From IMG/VR virus record IMGVR_UViG_3300030117_005706, positions 35,879 through 99,878 of that record: a stretch of 64,000 nucleotides of DNA, one strand, 5' to 3'. The DNA is from a virus. The translations under genes and the position numbers were made by a program. Of this stretch, positions 47,587 to 57,410 are shown one piece after another; positions within the stretch are counted from its first letter, which is position 1; each line of letters begins with the position of its first letter. The notes beneath the pieces are model-generated. The model was not told the origin of the DNA. It saw only the letters and a program-made list of their open reading frames with translations, and searched no databases.

Positions 47587-49343
47587 TGGCAGATGAAAAA
47601 GTCAAGGGTGTTCTTGGTCGTTTGGCCGACCGATTTAGACGACGACGTACACCTGAGCCTCAGATGCCATTGTACACAACGGGCATCCAAGAGCCAGTTA
47701 TTGTTCAAGGTATTACAATACCTGCACTATACTCGGTTGCATCTGAGAACCTGATTCTTCGCACAGTGCTTTCGACGCTGCAACAAGAGATATTCAGACG
47801 TGGGTATTATTGGGACAAGAAGTTTCATAAGAAGTGTACGGAGTGTGACAAAGAATATCAACACGACGTTGAGGTATGTGCCGATTGTGGTGGTGATGTT
47901 CGTGCCCCTGACCCAAACGAGATAGTTTACGGAAGATGGCTTGTTGAACAACGTAACTCGATGGAACAGAAATTCATGGATGTATTGCGTGAGATTGAAT
48001 ACGACCTCAACATCATGGACGATGCATTCTTGATTCTCGTCAAAGAATACTATGTCGACCCTGAAACTAACGAAGTGGCTTTTTATCGAGTCAAAGAAAT
48101 TTTGCGTGGTGACCCTATATTCATGCGTATTGTCGCCGATAAGCGAGGTGTACGTGGTGGCCGGTACAAGGTCTGTCCACTGCATCGTAACCAAGTTCGT
48201 GGCTACAGTGAGACGGACAACAATTGTGAGATATGCAATCACGAATTGGAAGACGTGCATCACGTCAACACGGGTGGTGCAGGCAAGACACAGTATTATC
48301 TCAAAGGTGAAGTTATACACGTCAGTAAGTACTATCCTTCTAAGTTGTATGGGAAGTCACCAGTATCAACGCTTTGGCGTCAGGCTATGACGCTGACAGC
48401 AATGGACAATTACATGTACACAGCGTACAGCAAACGTCGCGTACCTCGTGGTTTGATTTCTATTACAACGGACAACCTTGAATCAATGAAGTCGTTTTGG
48501 AAGGGCGTTGATGAGAAACTTGAGCGCGACCCACATTACATTCCAAAGGTCGGCATTGAAAGTCAAAGCGGACGGGGAGGTGTCAATTGGGTCAAGTTCA
48601 TGGACACGCTTGAAGAGATGCAGTACATCGCAGTCCGTGACGAAATGCGAACTCGTATAGCGGCATTTTATGGCGTATCGAACGTGTTCATGATGGACAC
48701 GGGTAAATCGGGTGGGTTGAACAACGAAGGTTTGCAAATTCTTGTTACCAACCGTGCTGTTGAGTTTGGTCACAAGGTGTACACTGACCACCTCTTCCCA
48801 CGACTGATGGAAGAGATGGACATTAACGATTGGAAGTTGACGCTTTATCCGAACGAAGAAGAGGACGAGGTTACTCGACTCCGAAGAGACGAAATGGAGG
48901 TCAACATCGCACAACGTATGGCCCAACTTGGATTCAAGCCTGAACTCATTGAAGAGGGCGGTCGAGATATTCGCTTCATTTACAAGCCGATGGAGCCGGG
49001 TATGGCAGGCCAACCTCAGATGGGCGGTATGCCCGGTGGTATGCCCGGAGGTATGCCCGGAGGTCCGCAACCAATGGCACAGCCCGGAGGCTTGCCAAGT
49101 CGTAACATGCCACCACAGTTGGCAGGTGCACTTGCAGGTCAGGCAAGCGCAGGCTTGAGACAAGCACAAGGGCCTGCTTCACAGCCCGGCGGAGAGGGGA
49201 TGGGAATACGCACACCCCGTGGGCCTGCCAGTCCACAGAACAGAACAAGCATGGGCGCAGGCGCACCGTTTTCAAGCGTACAGCAGCGAGGACCGCAAGG
49301 CACACCGCTTAGCCAAGCCATGAATAACATACGAAGAAATTGA
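47586..49343 (+). CDS. portal protein with two embedded zinc knuckles
   Basis: 585 residues; TGATG overlap with the upstream stop. Portal-family layout: an N-terminal region with IPALYSVASENLILRTVLST, a wing/stem region ending in VIHVSKYYPSKLYGKSPVST, then TRIAAFYGVSNVFMMDTGKS and NRAVEFGHKVYTDHLFPRLM. Unusual are two CxxC pairs, C84/C87 with C98/C101, and C197/H200 with C214/C217, which would bind two zinc ions inside the portal body. The C-terminus is low complexity with 12-nt repeats (MPGG). Forms the head-tail vertex ring and DNA channel. Confidence 0.88.
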   Translation: MADEKVKGVLGRLADRFRRRRTPEPQMPLYTTGIQEPVIVQGITIPALYSVASENLILRTVLSTLQQEIFRRGYYWDKKFHKKCTECDKEYQHDVEVCADCGGDVRAPDPNEIVYGRWLVEQRNSMEQKFMDVLREIEYDLNIMDDAFLILVKEYYVDPETNEVAFYRVKEILRGDPIFMRIVADKRGVRGGRYKVCPLHRNQVRGYSETDNNCEICNHELEDVHHVNTGGAGKTQYYLKGEVIHVSKYYPSKLYGKSPVSTLWRQAMTLTAMDNYMYTAYSKRRVPRGLISITTDNLESMKSFWKGVDEKLERDPHYIPKVGIESQSGRGGVNWVKFMDTLEEMQYIAVRDEMRTRIAAFYGVSNVFMMDTGKSGGLNNEGLQILVTNRAVEFGHKVYTDHLFPRLMEEMDINDWKLTLYPNEEEDEVTRLRRDEMEVNIAQRMAQLGFKPELIEEGGRDIRFIYKPMEPGMAGQPQMGGMPGGMPGGMPGGPQPMAQPGGLPSRNMPPQLAGALAGQASAGLRQAQGPASQPGGEGMGIRTPRGPASPQNRTSMGAGAPFSSVQQRGPQGTPLSQAMNNIRRN

Positions 49344-49373
49344 CGGAACATTCAATACGATGAAGGTTATGGG

Positions 49374-49721
49374 ATGCGTATGGACCTGACGAAGATGGAC
49401 CCTATGGCTCGTAAAATGCGTTCACATGTTGATGCGTTTTTCAAAGCAATTGAAGACAACGACAGTGTGTCAGCAAGTTCGCACATTAACGAAGTAAGCA
49501 AGTACGCTGAATACCTCTCAGAAGACGTATCAAAAGCACTATTGAAAGCCGATATGCCACAAACGCGTGGTATAAATGACATCTATGCAGGCGGCGTACC
49601 AGTCCGCAAATTCAACAGCGTTCAGACCGTTCACGAAGCAACAACACAAGTCTTGCCCGGTACAATCCGAACAAGTCGACGTGGACCTATCATGCAACGT
49701 CGAAACAACAGGAACCTTTGA
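49374..49721 (+). CDS. hypothetical virion-region protein
   Basis: 115 residues; helical N-terminal half (MARKMRSHVDAFFKAIEDND), basic C-terminus. Between portal and the giant protein; may be a small head protein. No family recognised. Confidence 0.6.
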   Translation: MRMDLTKMDPMARKMRSHVDAFFKAIEDNDSVSASSHINEVSKYAEYLSEDVSKALLKADMPQTRGINDIYAGGVPVRKFNSVQTVHEATTQVLPGTIRTSRRGPIMQRRNNRNL

Positions 49722-49730
49722 GGTGATTGA

Positions 49731-50111
49731 ATGAGCGAAGAAGTCGTAGAAGAGGGAACGGCTGAGAAACTCATGGGTGCTTTGATTACAAAGATGGAAA
49801 GCATGGACAACAGTCTTAGCATTCTCAAAGCCGAAAACAATGCACTCAAGCAAATCGTCGCTGACCCTGCTATGCTCTTGAAGCGTGCGGGTTTCATCCG
49901 AAGCGGCTCCAACAGCGCACCGATGGACGTCATGCCTGACTTGTTCCGTGGTGACGCAACATACGATATTCTCAAAGATGAAACAGCCGGTGGTATTGCA
50001 ATTCCTGAAAACAATCAGGAGTTCCACGAAATGGATTGGGCTGACATTCATCGCCTTGCCGAAGAAGCAAAGGGTACAGGCAACTTAGGAAACAACATGG
50101 GAATGGAGTGA
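49731..50111 (+). CDS. small protein with scaffold-like C-terminal peptide
   Basis: 126 residues from MSEEVVEEGTAEKLMG after GAGGTGA. Coiled-coil region (ITKMESMDNSLSILKAENNA) and near the C-terminus MDWADIHRLAEE (about 101-112), which matches MSWDDVHRLAGS at the extreme C-terminus of the protease-scaffold protein. In HK97-like scaffolds the C-terminus contacts capsid protein, so this may be a second scaffold or capsid-binding protein. Confidence 0.6.
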   Translation: MSEEVVEEGTAEKLMGALITKMESMDNSLSILKAENNALKQIVADPAMLLKRAGFIRSGSNSAPMDVMPDLFRGDATYDILKDETAGGIAIPENNQEFHEMDWADIHRLAEEAKGTGNLGNNMGME

Positions 50112-50115
50112 TAAC

Positions 50116-50496
50116 ATGCGACCCCGATACGAACCACGAAGTCCAAAAGTCGACCAACTTTTGAAGGCAGCCAAAGAACTTGAAAGCCGAATGATTGCGA
50201 AAGAGCAAGGCATTAAGTTTGACCAAAAAGAAGGAACAGCCCTTGGCGATGTTCAATTCCACGTACAGGTCGGTGGCGAAACTGGTGTCCAAAACCAATA
50301 CTATTCGACCAACCAACGTCTGATTAGCGTTGAAGATGTCACAAACAAGGGTGCTATCTCAGAAAACAGCGACATCCTTGACAAGAACCCACATTACCCA
50401 ACAGCACTTTCGACGCTCGCAGGGCACTTTGTGGACGGCGGCGGAGAAGCGCAATCGCTCAAGAAAGCGTTGGAAGCACGCATGTACCGCCAGTGA
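50116..50496 (+). CDS. hypothetical virion-region protein
   Basis: 126 residues from MRPRYEPRSPKVDQLLKAAK; basic start, helical, with NQYYSTNQRLISVEDVTNKG in the middle. Function unknown; expected to be a virion or assembly protein from its position. Confidence 0.6.
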   Translation: MRPRYEPRSPKVDQLLKAAKELESRMIAKEQGIKFDQKEGTALGDVQFHVQVGGETGVQNQYYSTNQRLISVEDVTNKGAISENSDILDKNPHYPTALSTLAGHFVDGGGEAQSLKKALEARMYRQ

Positions 50497-50510
50497 ATGG
50501 CGGTGATTAA

Positions 50511-53500
50511 GTGACGATTCCGAACCCCAGTGGTGGAGAGGAACAAGAAGGGGCTGACCCATCGTTTCAGTCTCCTTTTCCATTAGCACAACAGCCTGAC
50601 CCTACTTTTGAAGACGTTGCATCTCTCGGCATTCTTGACCCGTCGACAGACATGCGGGTATCGGAGGGTATGGATAGAGCAGCCCAAACCATGCCTGAAT
50701 CGGTTGAAGGTCGTGCACCCTTCGCTGAGCGCATAAAAGCACACGATAGCATCGTGCATATGGGTTCGCAGTGGCTTCATCAACAGATACGACCACCAAG
50801 CCGAGAACATCAGGGTACAGAAACCGAGCATTTTTTTGAAGACCACTACCACAGTCCTGACTTCAATCCGCTTTGGGGTGACCATGACGAAGATGACGAC
50901 GAATCGCATCCTGAGTTCAGTAACGTGTTGGAGCGTTATTTTCTTGACAATGTTCTCGACCCTGAGGTCGAAAGTGTAGCACAAGAGCATGACAGAAAAG
51001 AGGAGGCTCACTATCGACATCATGGAGATACTGCACTGTACTCACCTTCCATGTACGGTAAGGAACGGGTATCTAATCATGCAATATACGAGATGAATTT
51101 CACCAACTGGGAAGGAAGCCCTGCGGGTATAAAGGCACTCAAAGAAGAGACACTGTTGGGTCGTGAAGGTATTGACTTTGACGAAGCCATGCGAAGACGA
51201 CACATGAATGAAGCGAAAAAGACGTGGAAAGATTTTGACACAAAAGGCGAAGGAACAGACCGCACTGTCGGGCTTGGTGAACTGGATTATTACTTTGGAT
51301 TGGAATGGCTCAGTCCCAAAGACAGGGTTGCGTTTTACGAACACATGATGGAACACGGCTCGATGAACAAGGACAAGGACCGTCTGTTCTTACCTGACTT
51401 GGGCATGAGTGTACCTATGGGTCGGTTCGTAGCAAACTTTCATCAGCGCTATGCTCCAGTTCATGCACACCACACACGTGACGTAGACGCTACAGGTGAA
51501 CCCGGACTGGGTCGTCTTTACACTCCTCCACAGGACGACATCAATCCCGCTGAGATGTACAAAGACCTTGAGGGTACAGAATTGTTTCAGCGACTGAAAG
51601 ATTTCTACGAAGGCATCACAGGTCAAAAGTTGAAGCATTTGGCGAAGGTGGAGAAGGGTCGACTCATACCAAACGATACAAAAACAATCACCCCCAACGA
51701 TTTGTTTGCTATGGCGAACATGGGTCGTGCAGGTCAGAAACTCATGCGGTACGATGACCCATACTATTCACTCAACCGAGGTGACCCTCGTACGATTGCT
51801 TTGCTTGATTCGTTGGAGGGCATCGACGAACTTGTCAAAGACTTCGTAAGTATTCACAGGGATGCTACGAAAATGAAAGGTAACGGTCGTCGGTTGCGAA
51901 ACGCTATTCAGTTTTTTACACAGCCGTTTCTTGCTACCGAAGGTGAGAACGCACACCCTGAGTCGTACATGGACGGTAAGCAAGAATCACTCAGCCATCA
52001 CTTTTCGACACCGTTCTTGGGGAGAGGCGGACTTGGTAAGACGCATGCAACTCGTCTGAACACCATGCATGCAGCGCATCGCTTTTTGCCCGAAGAGGGA
52101 GACGCTATGTCGTTTTTGACAACTGGTGAGCGCTCGCGTATAGGTGGTGACATAGTTGGAGTAGGTGATGCAGGGTCGTTTCGCCCTGAACTGATTGGTC
52201 TTGCCGATGCTGTCGAAAACGTAATGGCACCATTCGGTCCGCCTGAATCGGAACTGACAGCAGTTAAGCGTTATCGTAAAACCGAGAAGGGGCTGTACGA
52301 AGCCAAGCAGGTTGCTGAAATCAGCCCCAGCACGGGTCTGACTGCTCAATTAGGTCCGCACAACCTCAAGCGTACTATAGGTCTAATTTCGGGTGCTAAA
52401 GTCAACAGCACACGGCACGACACGACGACCTCTCCAAAGTATTACAATCAACTGATGGAATCCAAGCATAAGACCACTAGGGATAAAATGACTAATGCCA
52501 TGCTCGATGCTGTTGCTCTAGGATTTGAGCATGTCAACACCATTGGCTCACGCAACGCATTTGGACCAAAGTCGACTGAAACAGGAGTGATGCGTCGTGA
52601 CCAAGATGCTGCTTTGCACCACCATCAGTTGTCCGGAATGATTGGTGCGATACATCCACCTGCCAACCCTTCGTTCCAAGAGGATGTTCATCATCCTCAC
52701 AGCATACACCCTGATACAGAGATGGCTGCGGACCGTGACGAACTCGGAATGTTGCAGGGGATTACGCAAGATAATTATGATAACGATTTGAAAGAACTTC
52801 AAGCGCTACGCGAGAACGCACACGAGAAGCGCATGTTTCTTAGCAGTCTGAGAGACAATCCACCAAAGCCACCTGCTGTTCTTGGTATGAATGATGAATC
52901 GAGGGCGTGGTTCTTAGCCTCACAAGAACACGAAAAAAGAATCAAGGACGCCGAACGAGATGCAGCGTTGGCCGAGGGTAAGGTCGGTGCACACGTAAAT
53001 ACGTTTAGACCAAGAATGTTGGAATACAGCCAAGCCGAGGATGAACTCAACGCACTCATCGAACAACAAGCGCGTGGTATGCCTGTATCAGAAGACGAAA
53101 TCAACGAAGCGCACGAGCGCTTGGAGGCTGTTGAGCAAGAACACTATGCGCCCATCGAGGGAGATTATCAAAGGCATTTGCGGGATAAGGGAAGGACATT
53201 ACAAAACAAGGTGCGAAGTCACATCAACGCAATTGAGAACGTAGCCAAGCAAGTGCTCGCTGAGGCTGAACAACAGGGCTTTGATTTGTTTTCGATGGCA
53301 CCACCTGACACTGTTATGGCATGGGCTATGAAAACAGCGAACGACATTCTTGCTACTCAAGACCAAGATTTTCACGGACAAGAAGCATTGTCAGCGGGAG
53401 TGGTACGTGAGAAAACGCACGTAAGGCACGACGCTATACAAGACCAAGTCAAAGCCTTCATGGACACGGATGATGCTCACGAAATCGGGCCAAACGAAAA

Positions 53501-55922
53501 CGTAGACAAGGCTACAGCAAGAGTGTTTGGCGAAGAAGCATCACCTTACCAAAAACGAATGTTAAGAGATATTATCAATCAAGCCAGTAACCAAGGCTCG
53601 CCTGTACGAATTGCCACGGTACGAGACCTCTTAGGAAAAATACCGTTCCCTACTGGTGCATCATTCAACATTTCTGAATCACTGCCCGACGATTTTCACG
53701 CACTTCTTGACTATCCTCACGACAGGGAAGGTAACTTTGAGTTGGGAACTGTCCGAGCACATCCGAACAGTAGGAATAAATCAGAACTCAAAGCACATCC
53801 GGCTATGCGCGCAGCGTCAGCGGTATCGAGAATGCTTGAGACATTGTCGGACCGAGGTCTGAACATTGAGGTACCAAATCAAAAGAAGAAAGGTCAATTA
53901 AATGCACATTATACTGGTAGCAAAGTCAATGACCCGCTATCACGACCGCACGTCATCCGTGAAAGTAAGGCTCATCGACTTACGAATTTGCTTCACGGGA
54001 TTGTAGTCGATGACGGCTCAGTTGAGTACGACCCAACGCATGAAGCCTCCAAAGAAAGGTTTGCACTTACGTCAAAGCCGATTGGCCGTGCCTCACATCC
54101 TGACACAGAAACATCCGTCATGTCGATTTACAACTCAGATGGGTTGCGTTCTCACAAAGGGCACATGCACGAAGTTCCGTTCCGCATGGATATAAGAGAT
54201 GGTCGTATGCAGTTTCGACCACAAACGCCAAAGAAAATGCGATTGGTCACGCCCATGGGAGGTTCAGTGAGAAGAGTCTTACCTCAACAATATCATGGTC
54301 ACTTTGGTGCACACAACGATGACCGTTCGGTTGAGCGACAGCCGAATGCCACACGCGCTAACCAAGCCCAAACGACTTTGAGTGACAACCTACTGGACAT
54401 ATCGACGAAGATGGATGGACCTGCATTGTTGGCTTCGCTGACCAACCCTGATTTTATCCGTAAGGATATGCCTGAGGGCTTGCCGTCACTGCAACCGATG
54501 CATCGCATCTTTGATGTCGATGACCTTGAACACCTGCGTGGATTCACAGGCGACTGGGTCGTCAGCGACTATCCTGAGGGCGAGCGAATGTTCGTCACCA
54601 AGAAGGACGACGATGTTGAAAGTAAGGGTTCACTTACTGATGAAGAGAAGAAAGCGTTCAAGCAGGTATCTGACAAGGACTTCTTGGTTGACGTTATACG
54701 ACGTGAAAGTGGGTTGTACATCTTTGAGGTCATAGAGTACGATGGCAAAGAGGTTCACGATATACCAATTCAAGACCGCATCAAGTTGTTGCGTGGTATG
54801 CTGCAAAGCGTTGAAGGTGTCGAAGCCCCAAGCGCATCTGACACGAAGTTAACTGATGATGTTGGACTGGCTGACGCTATCAAGAACATTGAGAGCGACC
54901 GTATCTTGTTGCGTGACGCAAAGTCCACATACATGAAAGGCGAGGCACGTCATCCGAAGTGGGTCATGTATCAGAAAGGCAACGACGTCACACTCATGGT
55001 GCTTGAGCGACGAGGCGAATCACCGTACACGTATCGACTTGGCACAGGTCCAATTATTCATGGAGAGGACTTAGGTGACCGCGCAGTCAAGATTGAGGAT
55101 GACATTTACATGGACATCGGCGCATCGTTCAATGCTCCTGAAAAGTATGAGGTCGGTGACTACGTCAAGGTCAACGTCACAAGCGTGACAGAAGGTGAAG
55201 CATCTGAGAATCAAAAGGTGTATACCGTTCACGCACCACGCATCGAGGGTGAGGCTGAGGGCGAGCCACTGGTCAGCACAGAGAGCCTTGCTATGTTAGC
55301 AAAGGCTGACATGGCGCAAAGCCCACTCAACATCTATAGAAGCGACCGTCACATTCGTGTATCGTTTGAAGCAGGCGATGTTCTGTACAAAGCGACCACA
55401 CGTGGCTCGTACTGGACTGTGCACACACCTGTAGCCGATAACGACTATCTAATTCGTTTGTCTGAGAGCCAACGACCGTTTTGGTCACCAGTTGCTGGTG
55501 TGATGCTTAAGGGCGACTTTTCTATAGAAGAACGAGAGGACAAGGCTGAGGTCCACGAAAGCAAAGGCGACGGTAAACCACTCATTCCGCCAAGAAAGAT
55601 TCAAGATACGAATAGGTGGGACAAAGAGAAGAACAAGGTTATGAAGAAGGGCGTCGAACTTCTTGAGCGACTGTTGGCGAAAAGCGGTGTAGGTCAAGTG
55701 GGTACCAGTATGTCAGGACCCAAAGGACTCGGCATAGATTATGGCACACCAATCCAATCACCAACAGGTCCAACAAACCCTGACGATGCAAAAACCATGC
55801 CTGACTACGATGTGCGTGATATTGAGCGTGACAGGAAAGATGAAGAAGAAGAATCGAAGGACGTCGAGGAAGTTGATAGTAAGTTGGAACTTACAGAAGA
55901 TAAGGCTGTCTACCATATCTGA
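50511..55922 (+). CDS. giant virion-region protein (1803 aa) with degenerate ligase-like domain
   Basis: 1803 residues, GTG start. The first 1300 residues are hydrophilic, His/Asp/Glu-rich helices with no recognised domain. From about 1330 the order of an ATP-dependent ligase core appears: WVVSDYPEGERMFVTKK (motif I position, but Lys and Asp of KxDG are missing), LYIFEVIEYDGKEVHDIPIQ with DRIKLLRGML (motif III/IIIa-like), ILLRDAKSTYMKGEARHPKW with VMYQ (motif IV/V-like), and an OB-fold-like YEVGDYVKVNVTSV. I infer a catalytically dead nucleotidyltransferase-ligase fold used structurally or for DNA binding. Likely an internal or injected virion protein because of its size and place just before the protease. 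Confidence 0.7.
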   Translation: MTIPNPSGGEEQEGADPSFQSPFPLAQQPDPTFEDVASLGILDPSTDMRVSEGMDRAAQTMPESVEGRAPFAERIKAHDSIVHMGSQWLHQQIRPPSREHQGTETEHFFEDHYHSPDFNPLWGDHDEDDDESHPEFSNVLERYFLDNVLDPEVESVAQEHDRKEEAHYRHHGDTALYSPSMYGKERVSNHAIYEMNFTNWEGSPAGIKALKEETLLGREGIDFDEAMRRRHMNEAKKTWKDFDTKGEGTDRTVGLGELDYYFGLEWLSPKDRVAFYEHMMEHGSMNKDKDRLFLPDLGMSVPMGRFVANFHQRYAPVHAHHTRDVDATGEPGLGRLYTPPQDDINPAEMYKDLEGTELFQRLKDFYEGITGQKLKHLAKVEKGRLIPNDTKTITPNDLFAMANMGRAGQKLMRYDDPYYSLNRGDPRTIALLDSLEGIDELVKDFVSIHRDATKMKGNGRRLRNAIQFFTQPFLATEGENAHPESYMDGKQESLSHHFSTPFLGRGGLGKTHATRLNTMHAAHRFLPEEGDAMSFLTTGERSRIGGDIVGVGDAGSFRPELIGLADAVENVMAPFGPPESELTAVKRYRKTEKGLYEAKQVAEISPSTGLTAQLGPHNLKRTIGLISGAKVNSTRHDTTTSPKYYNQLMESKHKTTRDKMTNAMLDAVALGFEHVNTIGSRNAFGPKSTETGVMRRDQDAALHHHQLSGMIGAIHPPANPSFQEDVHHPHSIHPDTEMAADRDELGMLQGITQDNYDNDLKELQALRENAHEKRMFLSSLRDNPPKPPAVLGMNDESRAWFLASQEHEKRIKDAERDAALAEGKVGAHVNTFRPRMLEYSQAEDELNALIEQQARGMPVSEDEINEAHERLEAVEQEHYAPIEGDYQRHLRDKGRTLQNKVRSHINAIENVAKQVLAEAEQQGFDLFSMAPPDTVMAWAMKTANDILATQDQDFHGQEALSAGVVREKTHVRHDAIQDQVKAFMDTDDAHEIGPNENVDKATARVFGEEASPYQKRMLRDIINQASNQGSPVRIATVRDLLGKIPFPTGASFNISESLPDDFHALLDYPHDREGNFELGTVRAHPNSRNKSELKAHPAMRAASAVSRMLETLSDRGLNIEVPNQKKKGQLNAHYTGSKVNDPLSRPHVIRESKAHRLTNLLHGIVVDDGSVEYDPTHEASKERFALTSKPIGRASHPDTETSVMSIYNSDGLRSHKGHMHEVPFRMDIRDGRMQFRPQTPKKMRLVTPMGGSVRRVLPQQYHGHFGAHNDDRSVERQPNATRANQAQTTLSDNLLDISTKMDGPALLASLTNPDFIRKDMPEGLPSLQPMHRIFDVDDLEHLRGFTGDWVVSDYPEGERMFVTKKDDDVESKGSLTDEEKKAFKQVSDKDFLVDVIRRESGLYIFEVIEYDGKEVHDIPIQDRIKLLRGMLQSVEGVEAPSASDTKLTDDVGLADAIKNIESDRILLRDAKSTYMKGEARHPKWVMYQKGNDVTLMVLERRGESPYTYRLGTGPIIHGEDLGDRAVKIEDDIYMDIGASFNAPEKYEVGDYVKVNVTSVTEGEASENQKVYTVHAPRIEGEAEGEPLVSTESLAMLAKADMAQSPLNIYRSDRHIRVSFEAGDVLYKATTRGSYWTVHTPVADNDYLIRLSESQRPFWSPVAGVMLKGDFSIEEREDKAEVHESKGDGKPLIPPRKIQDTNRWDKEKNKVMKKGVELLERLLAKSGVGQVGTSMSGPKGLGIDYGTPIQSPTGPTNPDDAKTMPDYDVRDIERDRKDEEEESKDVEEVDSKLELTEDKAVYHI

Positions 55923-55929
55923 TTAAATA
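55922..55929 (+). promoter_or_regulatory. TATA promoter for protease and capsid genes
   Basis: ATTAAATA overlaps the stop of the giant gene. It is centred 27 nt before an ATG (55953), the spacing seen at other leaderless-type starts, and matches the box at 31814. Confidence 0.65.
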
Positions 55930-55952
55930 GAATGACACCTGTAAGGACTACA

Positions 55953-57395
55953 ATGGTCATGGCATCGCCACTACAATCCGCCCGATTTGAAGGCGGTGGC
56001 ACTATATCGCTCCTCAAGAGCGACAATGGCCTTGTGATTGCAGGCTATGCAAGCGTCGAAATGGTCGACAAACAAGGTGACCTTATTACCACAGGTGCAC
56101 TCAAGGGTGCATTTGACAGTTTCATGAAGGCGGACGGATTCCGCAATGTACAACTCGCACACTCCAACATCCAAGTTGGAGAAGTTATTCCACAGTACAC
56201 TGACAGCAGTGGTCGATTGTGGAAGTCCGGTGTCGATGACGCTGGACTCTTCGTTGTCATCCAAGTACGTGATGACATCGAAAAGGCTCGTGAAGTAGCC
56301 AATGAAATTCGCAAAGGCGCCCTTAGGGGTTTCAGTATCGGTGGACAAGCATTCAAGCGAATGCGAAAAGCCGACTCGGAACACGGTGATTACACCGAGA
56401 TTTCTAAACTGGAACTTCACGAGGTAACGATTTGTGAAAAAGGTATAAACCCGGAGGCGACATTCCGTATATTGAAGGAGGATAAAACAATGACTGAAAG
56501 TACAGACATGAACACAATGAGCGAACTGTCGTCCGTCTTGGACCGCATCAACACCCGCCTCGACGTTATGGAGAAAGGCGAAGGTGAAATGCCAAAAGGC
56601 TTGAAAGAGCACATGAAAAACAAAGACAAAGGCGACAAGGATGAAGACAAAGGCAACGAAATGGCCAATGAAGACAAAGACGAAAAGATGTACGGTTCCG
56701 AACACAAAGGAATGCACGGCGACACCGAGAACAAAGCACCCGGTGAAATGGAGAAATCCGAATTTTCTGACGTCATCACACAGGACTACTTGCACTGGAT
56801 GGAAAACACCCTAAAGTCGGGTGGCGTCGATATTGCAGGCGCTCGTGCACACTTTGATGCACTTGAGAAGGCACAACTCGGTGGCTTCGACAACCCATCT
56901 TCCATTGATGGTGCTGACTACTTTGGCGGCCAAGTACGTGGTCGTGCACAAGAAGGCGGTAACCCATCTACAGGCGCAATTGGCAAACTCAACAGCGGCT
57001 CCAAAGCCGATGTTGCAAAGGGCTATTTGTCTCCTGAGGACCTTTCCCCTGCTGACCTTGAGCAAGCATACGCTGCTTACAAGGCTGCTTCCATTGAGAA
57101 GCAACTCAAGGGAACTCTCAGCGATGTCTTCGCCGACCGACTCGCCAAGGAACAGCGCAGTGAGGCTGAAAGCCGACAAGCACAAGCATTCGACGCTCGT
57201 GCTCCACTCGCATCAATCGAAAAAGCAGTCGCTGCTCTAAGCGACCGAATCGATAACCTTGCATCAGGTGCAACTGGAACAACTATCCAAAAGTCCGCAC
57301 CTGTTTCTAACGTTGAAATTCCATCCACTATGGACATGGCTAACATGTCTTGGGATGATGTACACCGCCTCGCAGGGAGTGTATTCCACAACTGA
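55953..57395 (+). CDS. prohead protease fused to scaffold
   Basis: 480 residues from the ATG 27 nt after the TATA box; an ATG 21 nt upstream is possible but lies too close to the box. Counting from that earlier ATG, the HK97-family protease (about 30-175) has IAGYASVEMVDKQGDLI, QLAHSN with the catalytic His (77) and GFSIGG with the nucleophile Ser (135), then LELHEVTICEKGINPEA. The second half is Lys/Asp/Glu-rich, then helical, with C-terminal MSWDDVHRLAGSVFHN, as expected of a scaffold (delta) domain. It guides shell assembly, then digests scaffold and probably other internal proteins. Confidence 0.9.
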   Translation: MVMASPLQSARFEGGGTISLLKSDNGLVIAGYASVEMVDKQGDLITTGALKGAFDSFMKADGFRNVQLAHSNIQVGEVIPQYTDSSGRLWKSGVDDAGLFVVIQVRDDIEKAREVANEIRKGALRGFSIGGQAFKRMRKADSEHGDYTEISKLELHEVTICEKGINPEATFRILKEDKTMTESTDMNTMSELSSVLDRINTRLDVMEKGEGEMPKGLKEHMKNKDKGDKDEDKGNEMANEDKDEKMYGSEHKGMHGDTENKAPGEMEKSEFSDVITQDYLHWMENTLKSGGVDIAGARAHFDALEKAQLGGFDNPSSIDGADYFGGQVRGRAQEGGNPSTGAIGKLNSGSKADVAKGYLSPEDLSPADLEQAYAAYKAASIEKQLKGTLSDVFADRLAKEQRSEAESRQAQAFDARAPLASIEKAVAALSDRIDNLASGATGTTIQKSAPVSNVEIPSTMDMANMSWDDVHRLAGSVFHN

Positions 57396-57410
57396 ATGGA
57401 GTGATGAAGA

